Of a stretch of 64,000 nt of DNA, positions 8,341-16,386 are shown in pieces (the first letter of the stretch is position 1; every line of letters begins with the position of its first letter). This stretch comes from WLMZ01 sp031367435 (lineage in GTDB: Bacteria; Actinomycetota; Acidimicrobiia; Acidimicrobiales; Ilumatobacteraceae). The notes beneath the pieces are model-generated. The model saw only the letters and a list, made by a program, of their open reading frames with translations. It ran no database searches and had not been told where the DNA came from. The stretch is from NCBI GenBank assembly GCA_031367435.1, contig JANLPV010000187.1, forward strand, positions 13,280-77,279. The letters run 5' to 3'. A program made the position numbers and the translations under genes.

Positions 8341-9019
8341 CCCAGTCCGCGAGGCGGCGCATGCGGGCTCGTTCCTCGTCGGACATGTTGTGGTCGGTAA
8401 GTCGATGCCCGACCGCTGCAGGGATGGCCCTGCGCGCTGCATCTCGGTCGACGCGGCTCAGGAAGGCCCGGAGCATAAGCCGTCGTCCGATCGGGATCGT
8501 GATCCGGTCGATACCTGCAACAGGCGCGGACGCGCATGCAAACAGCACCCACGCGTCGGCCACGTCGAACGAGGGATCACCCGCGGATGCGTTGGCCCAG
8601 TCGATGACCACAGGGCCGCGAGGCGTGATCATGACGTTGAGGGGATGGAGGTCTCGGTGCACCATTCGATCGCCCGGCATCGGTGCCACCTGCAGACCCG
8701 CCGGCGCGGCGATCAGGTGGAGGCGGCGGTGGAGGTCGGCGAGGACGTGACCGGATCGACGCAATGGGAACGGCGGCCTGCCGGCTGCCTCCATCATCGT
8801 CGTTCCGTCGAGCCGTTCCATAACCAGGTAACCGTCGCCCGCGTCGTGGACCTCGGGACACGGATACTTCTGCGATCGCACGTACTGCATGATCTCCGCT
8901 TCCGGGATCAGCGAGCGTCCATCACGTGGGCGCTTCAGCACCCGATTCGACCCATGTTCGAAGATCTCGCTGTCGCGCCCTTCAGCCAGCTTGGCACCCA
9001 ACGGTTCCACGACCGCCAT
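8327..9019 (-). CDS. aminoglycoside phosphotransferase-like kinase
   Basis: A 230-residue protein with the APH/choline-kinase fold. It has a nucleotide-binding N-lobe (RVLKRPRDG contains the Lys, LVMERLDG the hinge), then the catalytic loop HRDLHPLNVMI near residue 140 and the metal-binding VIDWANAS near 158. It is smaller than clinical APH enzymes (about 260-300). Relatives phosphorylate diverse small molecules, so antibiotic resistance should not be assumed. It is alone on the minus strand between a lipoprotein and an SDR. Confidence 0.82.
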   Translation of the reverse strand: MAVVEPLGAKLAEGRDSEIFEHGSNRVLKRPRDGRSLIPEAEIMQYVRSQKYPCPEVHDAGDGYLVMERLDGTTMMEAAGRPPFPLRRSGHVLADLHRRLHLIAAPAGLQVAPMPGDRMVHRDLHPLNVMITPRGPVVIDWANASAGDPSFDVADAWVLFACASAPVAGIDRITIPIGRRLMLRAFLSRVDRDAARRAIPAAVGHRLTDHNMSDEERARMRRLADWATSR

Positions 9020-9160
9020 TGTCTCACGGTTGTCACGGTCGGATCAGGTCAGCGAGATGGAAGCGGCTTCATCTCGCGCGCAACTGTAGATACCCCGGCG
9101 AGTGAGGAGGCTTTGGTCTCGTGCCCAATGCGCGCTCAGTCGCTGCCGCACCGACACCGA

Positions 9161-10051
9161 CTACATCGGTGGTCCACCCCACAACGGCACACCACTGGGC
9201 ACCCCGGAAAACAGATCCCTCTTGACTGCGGCCAATCCTTCGACAGTCCAACGCTGCGCTCCCGCGGTGACCGACGACAAGATGGTTGTCGGCTGCATCC
9301 GATGGACCTGATCGCCAAGCACGATGAACGCCTGACCGCTGATATCGCTCGCTGCGTCGCTCGCCAAGAATCCGACCATCGGACTGACATTGGCTGGGTC
9401 GTATTTGTCGAAGCCGGATTCGGGCTTCGCAAACTTGGGGTTCGCTTCCGTCATCGGTGTACGTGCGCGCGGTGCGATGACATTGACCGTGACGTTGTAC
9501 CGCTGCAGTTCGCGAGCATGCACGAGCGTCATCGTGATGATGCCGCCTTTGGCGCTGCCATAGTTGCTCTGCCCCGGACCACCGAACAGGCCGCTCTCGC
9601 TCGTGGTGTTGATGATGCGCCGCTGGGGTAACACCGCATCGTCGCCGAGCAACTTGGCCTGCTGACGCCAGTAGGCCGCCGCAAAATGACTGGGCGCGAA
9701 GTGCCCCTTGAGGTGCACATCGACCACCGCATCCCATTGTGCTTCATCCATTGAGAAGCTCATTGCATCACGCAAGAAGCCGGCATTGTTCACCAAGATG
9801 TCGAGATCACCGAACTCGTGCACGGCAAGCTGCACGAGCGCCTCGGCGTCGGCCCAGTTGCTCACGCTGCCTCGGTGCGCAACGGCTTTGCCTCCCGCAG
9901 CCACGATTGCTGCGGCGGCGTTATCGGCTCGATCGCTGATGTCGTTGATCACGACGCATGCTCCTTCGGCCGCAAGGAACTCGGCATGACATCTGCCAAC
10001 TCCCTGACCCGCGCCGGTGACAATGGCGACCTTGCCCTCGAGTGCACCCAT
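9161..10051 (-). CDS. short-chain dehydrogenase/reductase, HSD17B4-like
   Basis: A 296-residue SDR with TGAGQGVGRCHAEF near residue 12, NNAGFLRDAM near 88 and the active-site NYGSAKGG near 163. The C-terminal extension and the FDKYDPANVSPMVGFLAS region place it in the same subgroup as the SDR at 1012-1911, so it is a paralogue. It likely oxidises a hydroxyacyl-CoA. ATG at 10051 lies about 105 bp from the operator palindrome at 10156, which it shares with the divergent luciferase-like gene. Confidence 0.9.
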   Translation of the reverse strand: MGALEGKVAIVTGAGQGVGRCHAEFLAAEGACVVINDISDRADNAAAAIVAAGGKAVAHRGSVSNWADAEALVQLAVHEFGDLDILVNNAGFLRDAMSFSMDEAQWDAVVDVHLKGHFAPSHFAAAYWRQQAKLLGDDAVLPQRRIINTTSESGLFGGPGQSNYGSAKGGIITMTLVHARELQRYNVTVNVIAPRARTPMTEANPKFAKPESGFDKYDPANVSPMVGFLASDAASDISGQAFIVLGDQVHRMQPTTILSSVTAGAQRWTVEGLAAVKRDLFSGVPSGVPLWGGPPM

Positions 10052-10155
10052 GAGATCTCTCCTTGTCGAGTGCGCACCCTTGTTCGCACCGTCATCGAAT
10101 TCGTCAGTTCAGTATCAAGCTGTCGATCCAGCCGAAGCATTTCTGCCAAAGCATT

Positions 10156-10172
10156 TCTGACGGCTCGTCAGA
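10156..10172. promoter_or_regulatory. regulon operator copy 1, TCTGACG-GCT-CGTCAGA
   Basis: A perfect 7-3-7 palindrome in the divergent region between the SDR (minus) and the luciferase-like gene (plus). A -10-like TATGCT at 10176-10181 follows directly. It is the first of six near-identical sites in the window. An 11-bp direct repeat, AAGCATTTCTG, also abuts it on the left. Confidence 0.75.
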
Positions 10173-10188
10173 TTCTATGCTCACGGCA

Positions 10189-11097
10189 ATGCTCATCTCA
10201 CTTGGCCTGCCAACCGATCGTCTTCCTGCCGCACCCGAATTGGCCAGCGCACATGCGATCACCACCGTGAGCCAACGCGCCGAGGCGGCCGGATTTCATG
10301 CGGTGTTCGTCACCGACCATCCGTTTCCTTCGGCCAAGTGGGTGAGCCGCGGTGGGCACCACTCACTTGATCCATTCGTTGCCCTGTCGTTCGCAGCTGC
10401 CGCAACCACACGCCTCCGTCTGCAAACCAATCTGCTCATCTTGGCGTATCGCAATCCGTTCATTGCTGCGCACGGTCTGGCGACGCTTGATTCGCTCAGC
10501 GGCGGCCGACTGATCGTGGGCGTCGGAGCCGGTTACCTCGAACCTGAATTCGCTGCGCTCGGCGCCGACTTTGCCGCTCGCGGGCGCTCCACCGACGAAG
10601 CGCTTGTGGCGATGCAAACGGCGTGGCTCGGTGCGCCAGTTGCGATGAGTGGCTCCAGCTTCGTCGCGACCGACAATGTGCTCGCGCCGCAGCCGACCCA
10701 GCAGCCGCGCCCACCGATTCTCATCGGGGGAAATTCGACCTCGGCAATCCGGCGCGCTGTCACACTTGCCGACGGATGGATACCAATGCCAAGCCCCGCG
10801 GCTGCTTCGAAGATGTTGAGTACGCCAGGCATCGAGTCGTTGGACGATTTGGCTGCACGCATCAATATTGCCAAGTGCATGGCGGCGGACGTCGGCCGCT
10901 CGGCTCCACTACAAATCTGGTTCACGCCCTGGGCGCTCTCGGGTTTCGCGCACGATTCGTGGGACGCGACGCGCCTACGCGATGAGTTGGCCGCACTCGC
11001 CGACCTTGGCGTGGCAGGGGTGACGGTCAACCTTCCTGGCACGACCGTGTCGGAGTTCAGCCGCTCCCTCGAGCTGTTTTCGACCGCGATCATTTGA
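10189..11097 (+). CDS. luciferase-like (LLM class) oxidoreductase, probably F420-dependent
   Basis: The 302-residue product has the LLM TIM-barrel pattern: VFVTDHPFP near residue 40, GRLIVGVGAGYLEPEF near 100 and PPILIGGNS near 172. Such actinobacterial proteins use F420H2 or FMN to reduce or oxidise small molecules. ATG at 10189 gives MLISLGLPTD and lies seven bases after a TATGCT -10 box; ATG at 10177 is an alternative. A regulon operator sits immediately upstream, so it is probably co-regulated with the steroid genes. Confidence 0.87.
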   Translation: MLISLGLPTDRLPAAPELASAHAITTVSQRAEAAGFHAVFVTDHPFPSAKWVSRGGHHSLDPFVALSFAAAATTRLRLQTNLLILAYRNPFIAAHGLATLDSLSGGRLIVGVGAGYLEPEFAALGADFAARGRSTDEALVAMQTAWLGAPVAMSGSSFVATDNVLAPQPTQQPRPPILIGGNSTSAIRRAVTLADGWIPMPSPAAASKMLSTPGIESLDDLAARINIAKCMAADVGRSAPLQIWFTPWALSGFAHDSWDATRLRDELAALADLGVAGVTVNLPGTTVSEFSRSLELFSTAII

Positions 11098-11142
11098 TTG
11101 AATCATGCGTCGGCGCTTCGCCACAATAGCCCCCTATTTAAA

Positions 11143-11159
11143 TCTGATACGGTGTCAGA
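11143..11159. promoter_or_regulatory. regulon operator copy 2, TCTGATA-CGG-TGTCAGA
   Basis: An imperfect version of the same 17-bp palindrome: arms TCTGATA and TGTCAGA match at six of seven positions. It lies about 52 bp upstream of the amidohydrolase at 11211 and after the end of the previous gene, as expected for control of the following three-gene unit. Confidence 0.6.
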
Positions 11160-11210
11160 AACCAATAACCGCAACGGTCAGCACGCAATCCAGTCAGGAA
11201 ACCCACCGCA

Positions 11211-12419
11211 ATGAGCGAGCGCGAGATACCCAAAATCATCAGCGTCGATGATCATGTCGTCGAGCCCACCCACCTGTTTGAGCGCTGGCTGCCAGCCAAG
11301 TTCCGCAATCACCCCGATGCTCCGCGCGTCGAACGCCGTGGCATCGCGAGCATGACCTATCGAGGTGGCACCAAGTACGACTTCGTGTGGGATGAAAGCG
11401 CGCCGAAATCTGACTGCTGGTTCTACGAAGACCTCATTGCACCGCACAAGCGCCACGTTGCCGCGGTCGGCTTCGCCCGCGACGACATGACGCTGTCACC
11501 GATCACCTACGACGAAATGCGTCCAGGTTGCTATGACCCCAAGGCGCGTCTCGAGGACATGGATGTTGATGGCGTGGAGGCGTCATTGTGCTTCCCCACC
11601 ATGCCGCGGTTTTGTGGCCAGACCTTCTCCGAGGCCAAGGACAAAGAACTGGCCGAGGCATGCGTCACCGCGTACAACGACTGGATGGTCGAGGAATGGT
11701 GCGGCGATTCAGGCGGTCGCCTGATTCCGCTTCCCATTGTTCCATTGTGGGATGTGCAACTCGCCGCCGCAGAAATCCGCCGCAATGCTGCGCGCGGCGT
11801 CACCGCCGTTGCCTTCAGCGAAATTCCCGCCAAGCTCGGCCTCCCCACGCTGCACAGCGGATATTGGGAGCCGTTCTTTGAGGCCTGTGCCGAAACCGAG
11901 ACCGTCGTGTGCATGCACATCGGTTCGTCGTCGCAGATGCCCGCCACCTCATCTGATGCACCTGCCGCAGTCGCTGCGACGCTCAGCTTCGGTAATGCGA
12001 TGAGTTCGCTGTGTGATTTCTTGTTCAGTGGGCTACTGGTGCGTCATCCCAATTTACGACTTGCCTACAGCGAGGGGCAGATCGGATGGATCCCCTACAT
12101 CCTTGAGCGCGCCGACGACGTATGGATGGAACATCGTGCGTGGGGTGGAGTGCGCGAGCTGGTTCCGGAACCGCCGAGCACCTACTGGTTCCGGCAAATC
12201 TTCGGATGCTTCTACCGAGATCGTCACGGCCTCGAGAGCTTGCATCGCATCGGCGTCGACAACGTGACGTTCGAGACCGATTACCCGCACACCGACTCCA
12301 CGTGGCCCGACACCCAGAAGATCTTCCGCGAGCAGATTGTGGACCTCGACGATGCAACCGTCTACAAGATCGCACGCGGCAACGCGATTCGGATGCTGCG
12401 TCTGCCGCTCGCGAACTGA
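11211..12419 (+). CDS. amidohydrolase-2 family metal-dependent hydrolase
   Basis: A 402-residue TIM-barrel protein of the amidohydrolase-2 (ACMSD-like) family. It begins ISVDDHVVEPTHLFE, where the usual HxH is reduced to DxH. The barrel includes VCMHIGSSS near residue 225, RLAYSEGQIGWIPY near 282 and FETDYPHTDSTWP near 355, with the metal-site Asp. The family hydrolyses or decarboxylates ring-cleavage products and other acids. It follows an operator copy and precedes an SDR by two bases. A paralogue lies at 13234. The natural substrate is unknown. Confidence 0.88.
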   Translation: MSEREIPKIISVDDHVVEPTHLFERWLPAKFRNHPDAPRVERRGIASMTYRGGTKYDFVWDESAPKSDCWFYEDLIAPHKRHVAAVGFARDDMTLSPITYDEMRPGCYDPKARLEDMDVDGVEASLCFPTMPRFCGQTFSEAKDKELAEACVTAYNDWMVEEWCGDSGGRLIPLPIVPLWDVQLAAAEIRRNAARGVTAVAFSEIPAKLGLPTLHSGYWEPFFEACAETETVVCMHIGSSSQMPATSSDAPAAVAATLSFGNAMSSLCDFLFSGLLVRHPNLRLAYSEGQIGWIPYILERADDVWMEHRAWGGVRELVPEPPSTYWFRQIFGCFYRDRHGLESLHRIGVDNVTFETDYPHTDSTWPDTQKIFREQIVDLDDATVYKIARGNAIRMLRLPLAN

Positions 12420-12421
12420 GC

Positions 12422-13237
12422 GTGCAACGCCGTCCCACCGCGCTGGTTACTGGTGCAAGTCGAGGTATCGGTAAGGCCACTGCGATTGCTTTAGCGTCCG
12501 CAGGTTACGACGTCGCGATTACCGCGCGCACAGCCAACGAGGGGGATGCTTCTGCCGTTGCACCGGAGAGCGGCGTTGTACTGCCGGGCAGTCTGGCAAC
12601 CACCGCAGCGGCTATCGAACGCGTCGGTGGGCGCGCCGTGCCGGTCCGACTCGATCTGCTTGAACTCGGTTCGCTCGCGACACTTGTTGACAACGTGGTC
12701 GATCAATTCGGCGGCCGACTGGATGTGCTCGTCAACAACGCAATCTACGTCGGCCCCGGGAATGACTGCCGGTTCGCTGACAACAGTCCAGACGACATCA
12801 TCAAGCGCGTCACGGCCAACGTCACGGCACAGCTACTGCTCACTCACCAGGCTCTGACGTACATGCTTGCGGCCGGGGCTGGCACGATCGTCGGGATCAC
12901 GTCCGGCGCCGGACAAGCAACGCCCAAGGTGCCGGCTGGCGAAGGCGGTTGGGCGCTGGTGTATGCAGTCACCAAGGCCGGCTTTCACCGCATTGCCGAC
13001 ATGCTCGCTGTCGAGTACGCCGACCGCGGCATCCGAGCATTCAACGTCAACCCCGGTTTCGTCGCTACCGAACGTGTGCTTGCAGCGGGAGCGCAGTTGC
13101 AGTTCGTGGCCCAGCACGGATTTTCACCGGAGGTAATCGGTGGGGCGATCGCCCACCTCATTGATGACCACGCCGTGGCTAACGGCAGCTACGTTCAAGC
13201 CATCGATACCGCTCGCTCACTTGGACTGGTTCCATGA
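12422..13237 (+). CDS. short-chain dehydrogenase/reductase
   Basis: A 271-residue SDR with TGASRGIGKATAIAL near residue 10 and the catalytic YAVTKAG near 180. The usual NNAG motif reads NNAIY. GTG at 12422 lies two bases after the previous stop, and the end overlaps the next gene by ATGA, so the three genes 11211-14463 are one operon with coupled translation. Probably an NAD(P)-dependent alcohol dehydrogenase acting on the same compound as the flanking amidohydrolases. Confidence 0.88.
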   Translation: MQRRPTALVTGASRGIGKATAIALASAGYDVAITARTANEGDASAVAPESGVVLPGSLATTAAAIERVGGRAVPVRLDLLELGSLATLVDNVVDQFGGRLDVLVNNAIYVGPGNDCRFADNSPDDIIKRVTANVTAQLLLTHQALTYMLAAGAGTIVGITSGAGQATPKVPAGEGGWALVYAVTKAGFHRIADMLAVEYADRGIRAFNVNPGFVATERVLAAGAQLQFVAQHGFSPEVIGGAIAHLIDDHAVANGSYVQAIDTARSLGLVP

Positions 13238-14463
13238 CCTACACCATCGGCACAACCAATGACGATGTCCTCCTCCCCGATCCGGCCCAGGAGGACGTTC
13301 GCTACACGGTGATTTCGGTTGACGATCATCTTGTGGAACCGCCGGACATGTTCGAAGGACGACTTCCTTCACGCCTGCAGCAACATGCGCCGCAGCTGAT
13401 CATCACCGATAAGGGCCATCAGGTCTGGCAATTCGACAACCGTCAGTTCACGCAGGTGGGTCTCAACGCCGTCGCGGGACGCCGACGAGAACTGCACAGT
13501 CTCGAACCGGCGCGCTTCGAGGACATGCGCCGTGGCTGCTTCGATATTCATGCACGCATTGCCGACATGGACCTGTGCGGCGTATGGGCATCGATGAACT
13601 TCCCCTCGCAGATCACCGGTTTCTGTGGGCGCGTGTTCAGCACCGCCTCCGATCCTGAGGTCGGATTGGCCGTCACCCGCGCGTGGAACGACTGGCTGTT
13701 CGACGAGTGGTACTCGCCGTACCCGGAGCGCATCATCCCGATGGGCATCACCTACCTCGCCGATGCTCAGCTCGGCGCCCAGGAAATCCGCCGAAACGCT
13801 GCGCGTGGATTCACCAGCGTCACCCTGCCCGAGCGACCACATGCGATCGGCTTTCCATCGCTGTTCACGGGTTGGTGGGATCCGATCATCGAGGCATGCG
13901 TCGAGACTGGCACAGTCATCAGCCTGCACGTTGGGTCCTCGGGCACCTACCCAATGCCCGAGGGCGCGCCAGCCGTGCAACTCGGTGCCACGATGTTCGG
14001 ACAGTTGTCACTCTCGGCGTGCGCCGAATGGCTGTGGAGCGGCTATCCCCTCAAGCACCCCGACCTGCAGATTGCGATGAGCGAGGGCGGCATCGGATGG
14101 GTGCCGATGCTGCTCGACCGGCTCGACATCATGTGCCGTCGTAACGGGTACGCCGGCGAGTGGTCCATGCCGCCAGCCGAGGTGCTACGCCGCAATTTCT
14201 GGTTCTGCACGTTTGACGATCCGTCCACCATCGATCTGCGGCACGTCATTGGCGTCGATCACATCATGGTGGAGGTCGATTACCCCCACGGCGACAGCAT
14301 CTGGCCGAACGTGCAGGCCACGATCGCCGAGACGTGGGGCCACATCCCCGATGATGAGGTGCGCAAGATGTGCAGCCTCAACGCTGCGGCGCTGTATCGA
14401 CACCCGCTTCCGGCGATCGTGCTTCCGCTCGCGACCGCGAAGTCCCGCCCCTGGACGCCATGA
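13234..14463 (+). CDS. amidohydrolase-2 family protein, paralogue of 11211
   Basis: A 409-residue protein closely parallel to the amidohydrolase at 11211: SVDDHLVEPPDMFE at the N-terminus, RRGCFDIHARIADMDLCGVW, ISLHVGSSGTYPMPEG near residue 230 and VEVDYPHGDSIWPN near 348. The shared spacing of these blocks shows a gene duplication. It starts at an ATGA overlap with the SDR stop. The two enzymes may form a heteromer or act on successive or stereoisomeric substrates; this is inference. Confidence 0.88.
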   Translation: MTYTIGTTNDDVLLPDPAQEDVRYTVISVDDHLVEPPDMFEGRLPSRLQQHAPQLIITDKGHQVWQFDNRQFTQVGLNAVAGRRRELHSLEPARFEDMRRGCFDIHARIADMDLCGVWASMNFPSQITGFCGRVFSTASDPEVGLAVTRAWNDWLFDEWYSPYPERIIPMGITYLADAQLGAQEIRRNAARGFTSVTLPERPHAIGFPSLFTGWWDPIIEACVETGTVISLHVGSSGTYPMPEGAPAVQLGATMFGQLSLSACAEWLWSGYPLKHPDLQIAMSEGGIGWVPMLLDRLDIMCRRNGYAGEWSMPPAEVLRRNFWFCTFDDPSTIDLRHVIGVDHIMVEVDYPHGDSIWPNVQATIAETWGHIPDDEVRKMCSLNAAALYRHPLPAIVLPLATAKSRPWTP

Positions 14464-14635
14464 CGGGCTTGGGAGGCGCAAGTTCGGGGCAATGAGCCGA
14501 GGCTCGAGCCGAGCGCCGGTCGACCAATCCCGCCGCCGCCGCCGCCACCACCACCACCGCTCGCTCGCGACCGCCGCTCGAGACCGCGAAGTCCCGCCCC
14601 TCACGCCCATGAGGGGCCTGGGCGGCGGGAGTTCG
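14433..14635 (+). repeat. GC-rich imperfect direct repeat with a hairpin
   Basis: The 20-base block GACCGCGAAGTCCCGCCCCT occurs at 14433-14452 (inside the amidohydrolase 3' end) and again at 14582-14601. Related sequence continues for about 35 bases after each copy. The second copy forms a perfect stem CCCCTCA (14597-14603) / TGAGGGG (14610-14616) with a six-base loop. Between the copies is a run of CCG and CCA triplets. No T-tract follows, so the hairpin may be an attenuating or mRNA-stabilising structure. Confidence 0.6.
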
Positions 14636-14692
14636 GCCACAAATCGGCCGCTCGGCGCCTCACTCCTGCCACGGGCCGACCTCACCCGTCGT

Positions 14693-14709
14693 CGCACATC
14701 TAATGTGCG
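14693..14709 (+). promoter_or_regulatory. palindrome overlapping a leaderless-type promoter
   Basis: CGCACAT-CTA-ATGTGCG is a perfect 7-3-7 palindrome ending three bases before the acyl-CoA ligase ATG (14713). It contains the -10-like TAATGT at 14701-14706, six bases before ATG. The sequence differs from the TCTGACG operator, so a different regulator is implied. No clear -35 is visible. Confidence 0.5.
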
Positions 14710-14712
14710 GGT

Positions 14713-16380
14713 ATGAATTCGATTGCTGCATTACTACGCGCGAGAGTTGGTGACGACCATCCCGGCTACCTGTTCGAGGAGTCGGTGTGGACATGGGATG
14801 AAGTCGTACGCGCCAGCGCAGTGCGTGCGGAACTGCTGAGCCGTTCACGTAAAAGCGGTCCTTTTCATATAGGCGTGCTGCTCGACAATATTCCGGAGTA
14901 TCTGTTCCTCGCGGGCGGCGCGGCATTTGCGGGAGCGACCCTGGTGGGTATCAATCCCACGCGCCGGGGCGAAGAGTTGGCACGCGACATTCGCCACACT
15001 GACTGCCAACTGATCATCACCGACGAGGCGCACCGGTCGACGCTTGACGACCTCGATCTCGGCGCGGCCGCCGGCAGAGTGTGGCTCGCTGACGGACCGG
15101 ACTACGCCGGTCAGCTCGCGGCGCTCGCAGGCACTCCCCTGCCCATGAACGACCCGAACCCAGAGACGATTCTGTTCCTGCTGTTCACAAGCGGTTCCAC
15201 CAGCGCGCCGAAGGCGGTGGTCTGTAGCACCGAGCGAATGGCGATGGCCGGCGTACGCGCAGCCGCGGGATACGGAGTGAACCGCGACGACATCAGCTAC
15301 TGCGCTATGCCACTGTTTCACGGCAACGCGCTCATGGCGTGTTGGGCACCGTCGCTCGCAGTCGGTGCAACGGTGGTGCTACGGCGACGGTTCTCCGCCA
15401 GTCAATTCCTTCACGACGTTCGTAACTACCAATGCACCTACTTCACTTATGTAGGTCGCACGATTGCGTATGTTCTCGCTCAGCCCGCGAGCGAGCACGA
15501 CCACGATCACAGCCTTCGACTCGGGTTCGGCACTGAGGCGAGCGCCCAGGACCGCGAGCGATTCCTCGAACGGTTCGCTTGCCCGCTGGTGGAGGGATAC
15601 GGCTCGAGCGAGAGCGTCGTGGTGATCATGCGCACGCCAGACACACCGGCGAGTGCCCTCGGCAAGCCGCGCCTCGATGGCGGTGCGGACATCGCCGTCG
15701 TGGACCCGAACACCCTTCGACCCTGCCCGGTTGCGGTGTTCAACGAGTTCGGTGCCCTACTAAACGGCGACGACGCGATCGGTGAGATCGTGAATCGTGC
15801 GGGCGGCGGCATCTTTGAGGGGTACTACAACAACACCGAGGCCACCTCTGACCGACTCCGCAACGGTTGGTATTTCACGGGTGATCTTGCCTATGTCGAT
15901 GCCGATGGCTTCTACTACTTTGCAGGACGCAGCAGCGATTGGCTGCGCGTCGATAGCGAGAACTTTGCCGCGGCCCCCATCGAGAACATTCTGCATCGCT
16001 TCCCCGGAGCGGTAATGGTGGCCGTGTTCGCCGTGCCTGATCCGCGCACCGGCGATCAGGTCGCGGCAGCGATCGAGATGGCACCGGGCATCGCGTTTGA
16101 CCCGGTAGCTTTCGCTGGCTTCCTGGCGGCGCAACGCGACCTCGGCACCAAATGGGCTCCGCAGTTCATCCGGATCGTGAACGACATGCCGCTCACCGCA
16201 AACAACAAGGTGAACAAGCAACCGTTGCGTTCGATGGGCTGGGCAACTACGGATGAAGTCTGGTGGCAGCCGACCCGTGGTGCGTCGTACCGACGGTTCA
16301 ACACCGACGACGCCCGACAACTGTCCGCAGAGTTTGTTGAGCACGGCCGCAACGACTTCCTGCCGCGTTCTGCAACCTGA
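14713..16380 (+). CDS. acyl-CoA ligase, FadD17-like
   Basis: This 555-residue ANL-superfamily ligase has the AMP-binding P-loop LFTSGSTSAPKAV near residue 157, EGYGSSES near 296, YFTGDLAYVDADGFYYFAGR near 394 and a C-terminal NNKVNKQPL with the adenylating Lys. It forms an acyl-AMP and then a CoA thioester. Overall pattern (HIGVLLDNIPEYLFL, INPTRRG, PLFHGNAL) resembles mycobacterial FadD17, which activates steroid side chains. It is a paralogue of the minus-strand gene at 16387, with the stops six bases apart. Confidence 0.9.
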   Translation: MNSIAALLRARVGDDHPGYLFEESVWTWDEVVRASAVRAELLSRSRKSGPFHIGVLLDNIPEYLFLAGGAAFAGATLVGINPTRRGEELARDIRHTDCQLIITDEAHRSTLDDLDLGAAAGRVWLADGPDYAGQLAALAGTPLPMNDPNPETILFLLFTSGSTSAPKAVVCSTERMAMAGVRAAAGYGVNRDDISYCAMPLFHGNALMACWAPSLAVGATVVLRRRFSASQFLHDVRNYQCTYFTYVGRTIAYVLAQPASEHDHDHSLRLGFGTEASAQDRERFLERFACPLVEGYGSSESVVVIMRTPDTPASALGKPRLDGGADIAVVDPNTLRPCPVAVFNEFGALLNGDDAIGEIVNRAGGGIFEGYYNNTEATSDRLRNGWYFTGDLAYVDADGFYYFAGRSSDWLRVDSENFAAAPIENILHRFPGAVMVAVFAVPDPRTGDQVAAAIEMAPGIAFDPVAFAGFLAAQRDLGTKWAPQFIRIVNDMPLTANNKVNKQPLRSMGWATTDEVWWQPTRGASYRRFNTDDARQLSAEFVEHGRNDFLPRSAT

Positions 16381-16386
16381 CCATCG

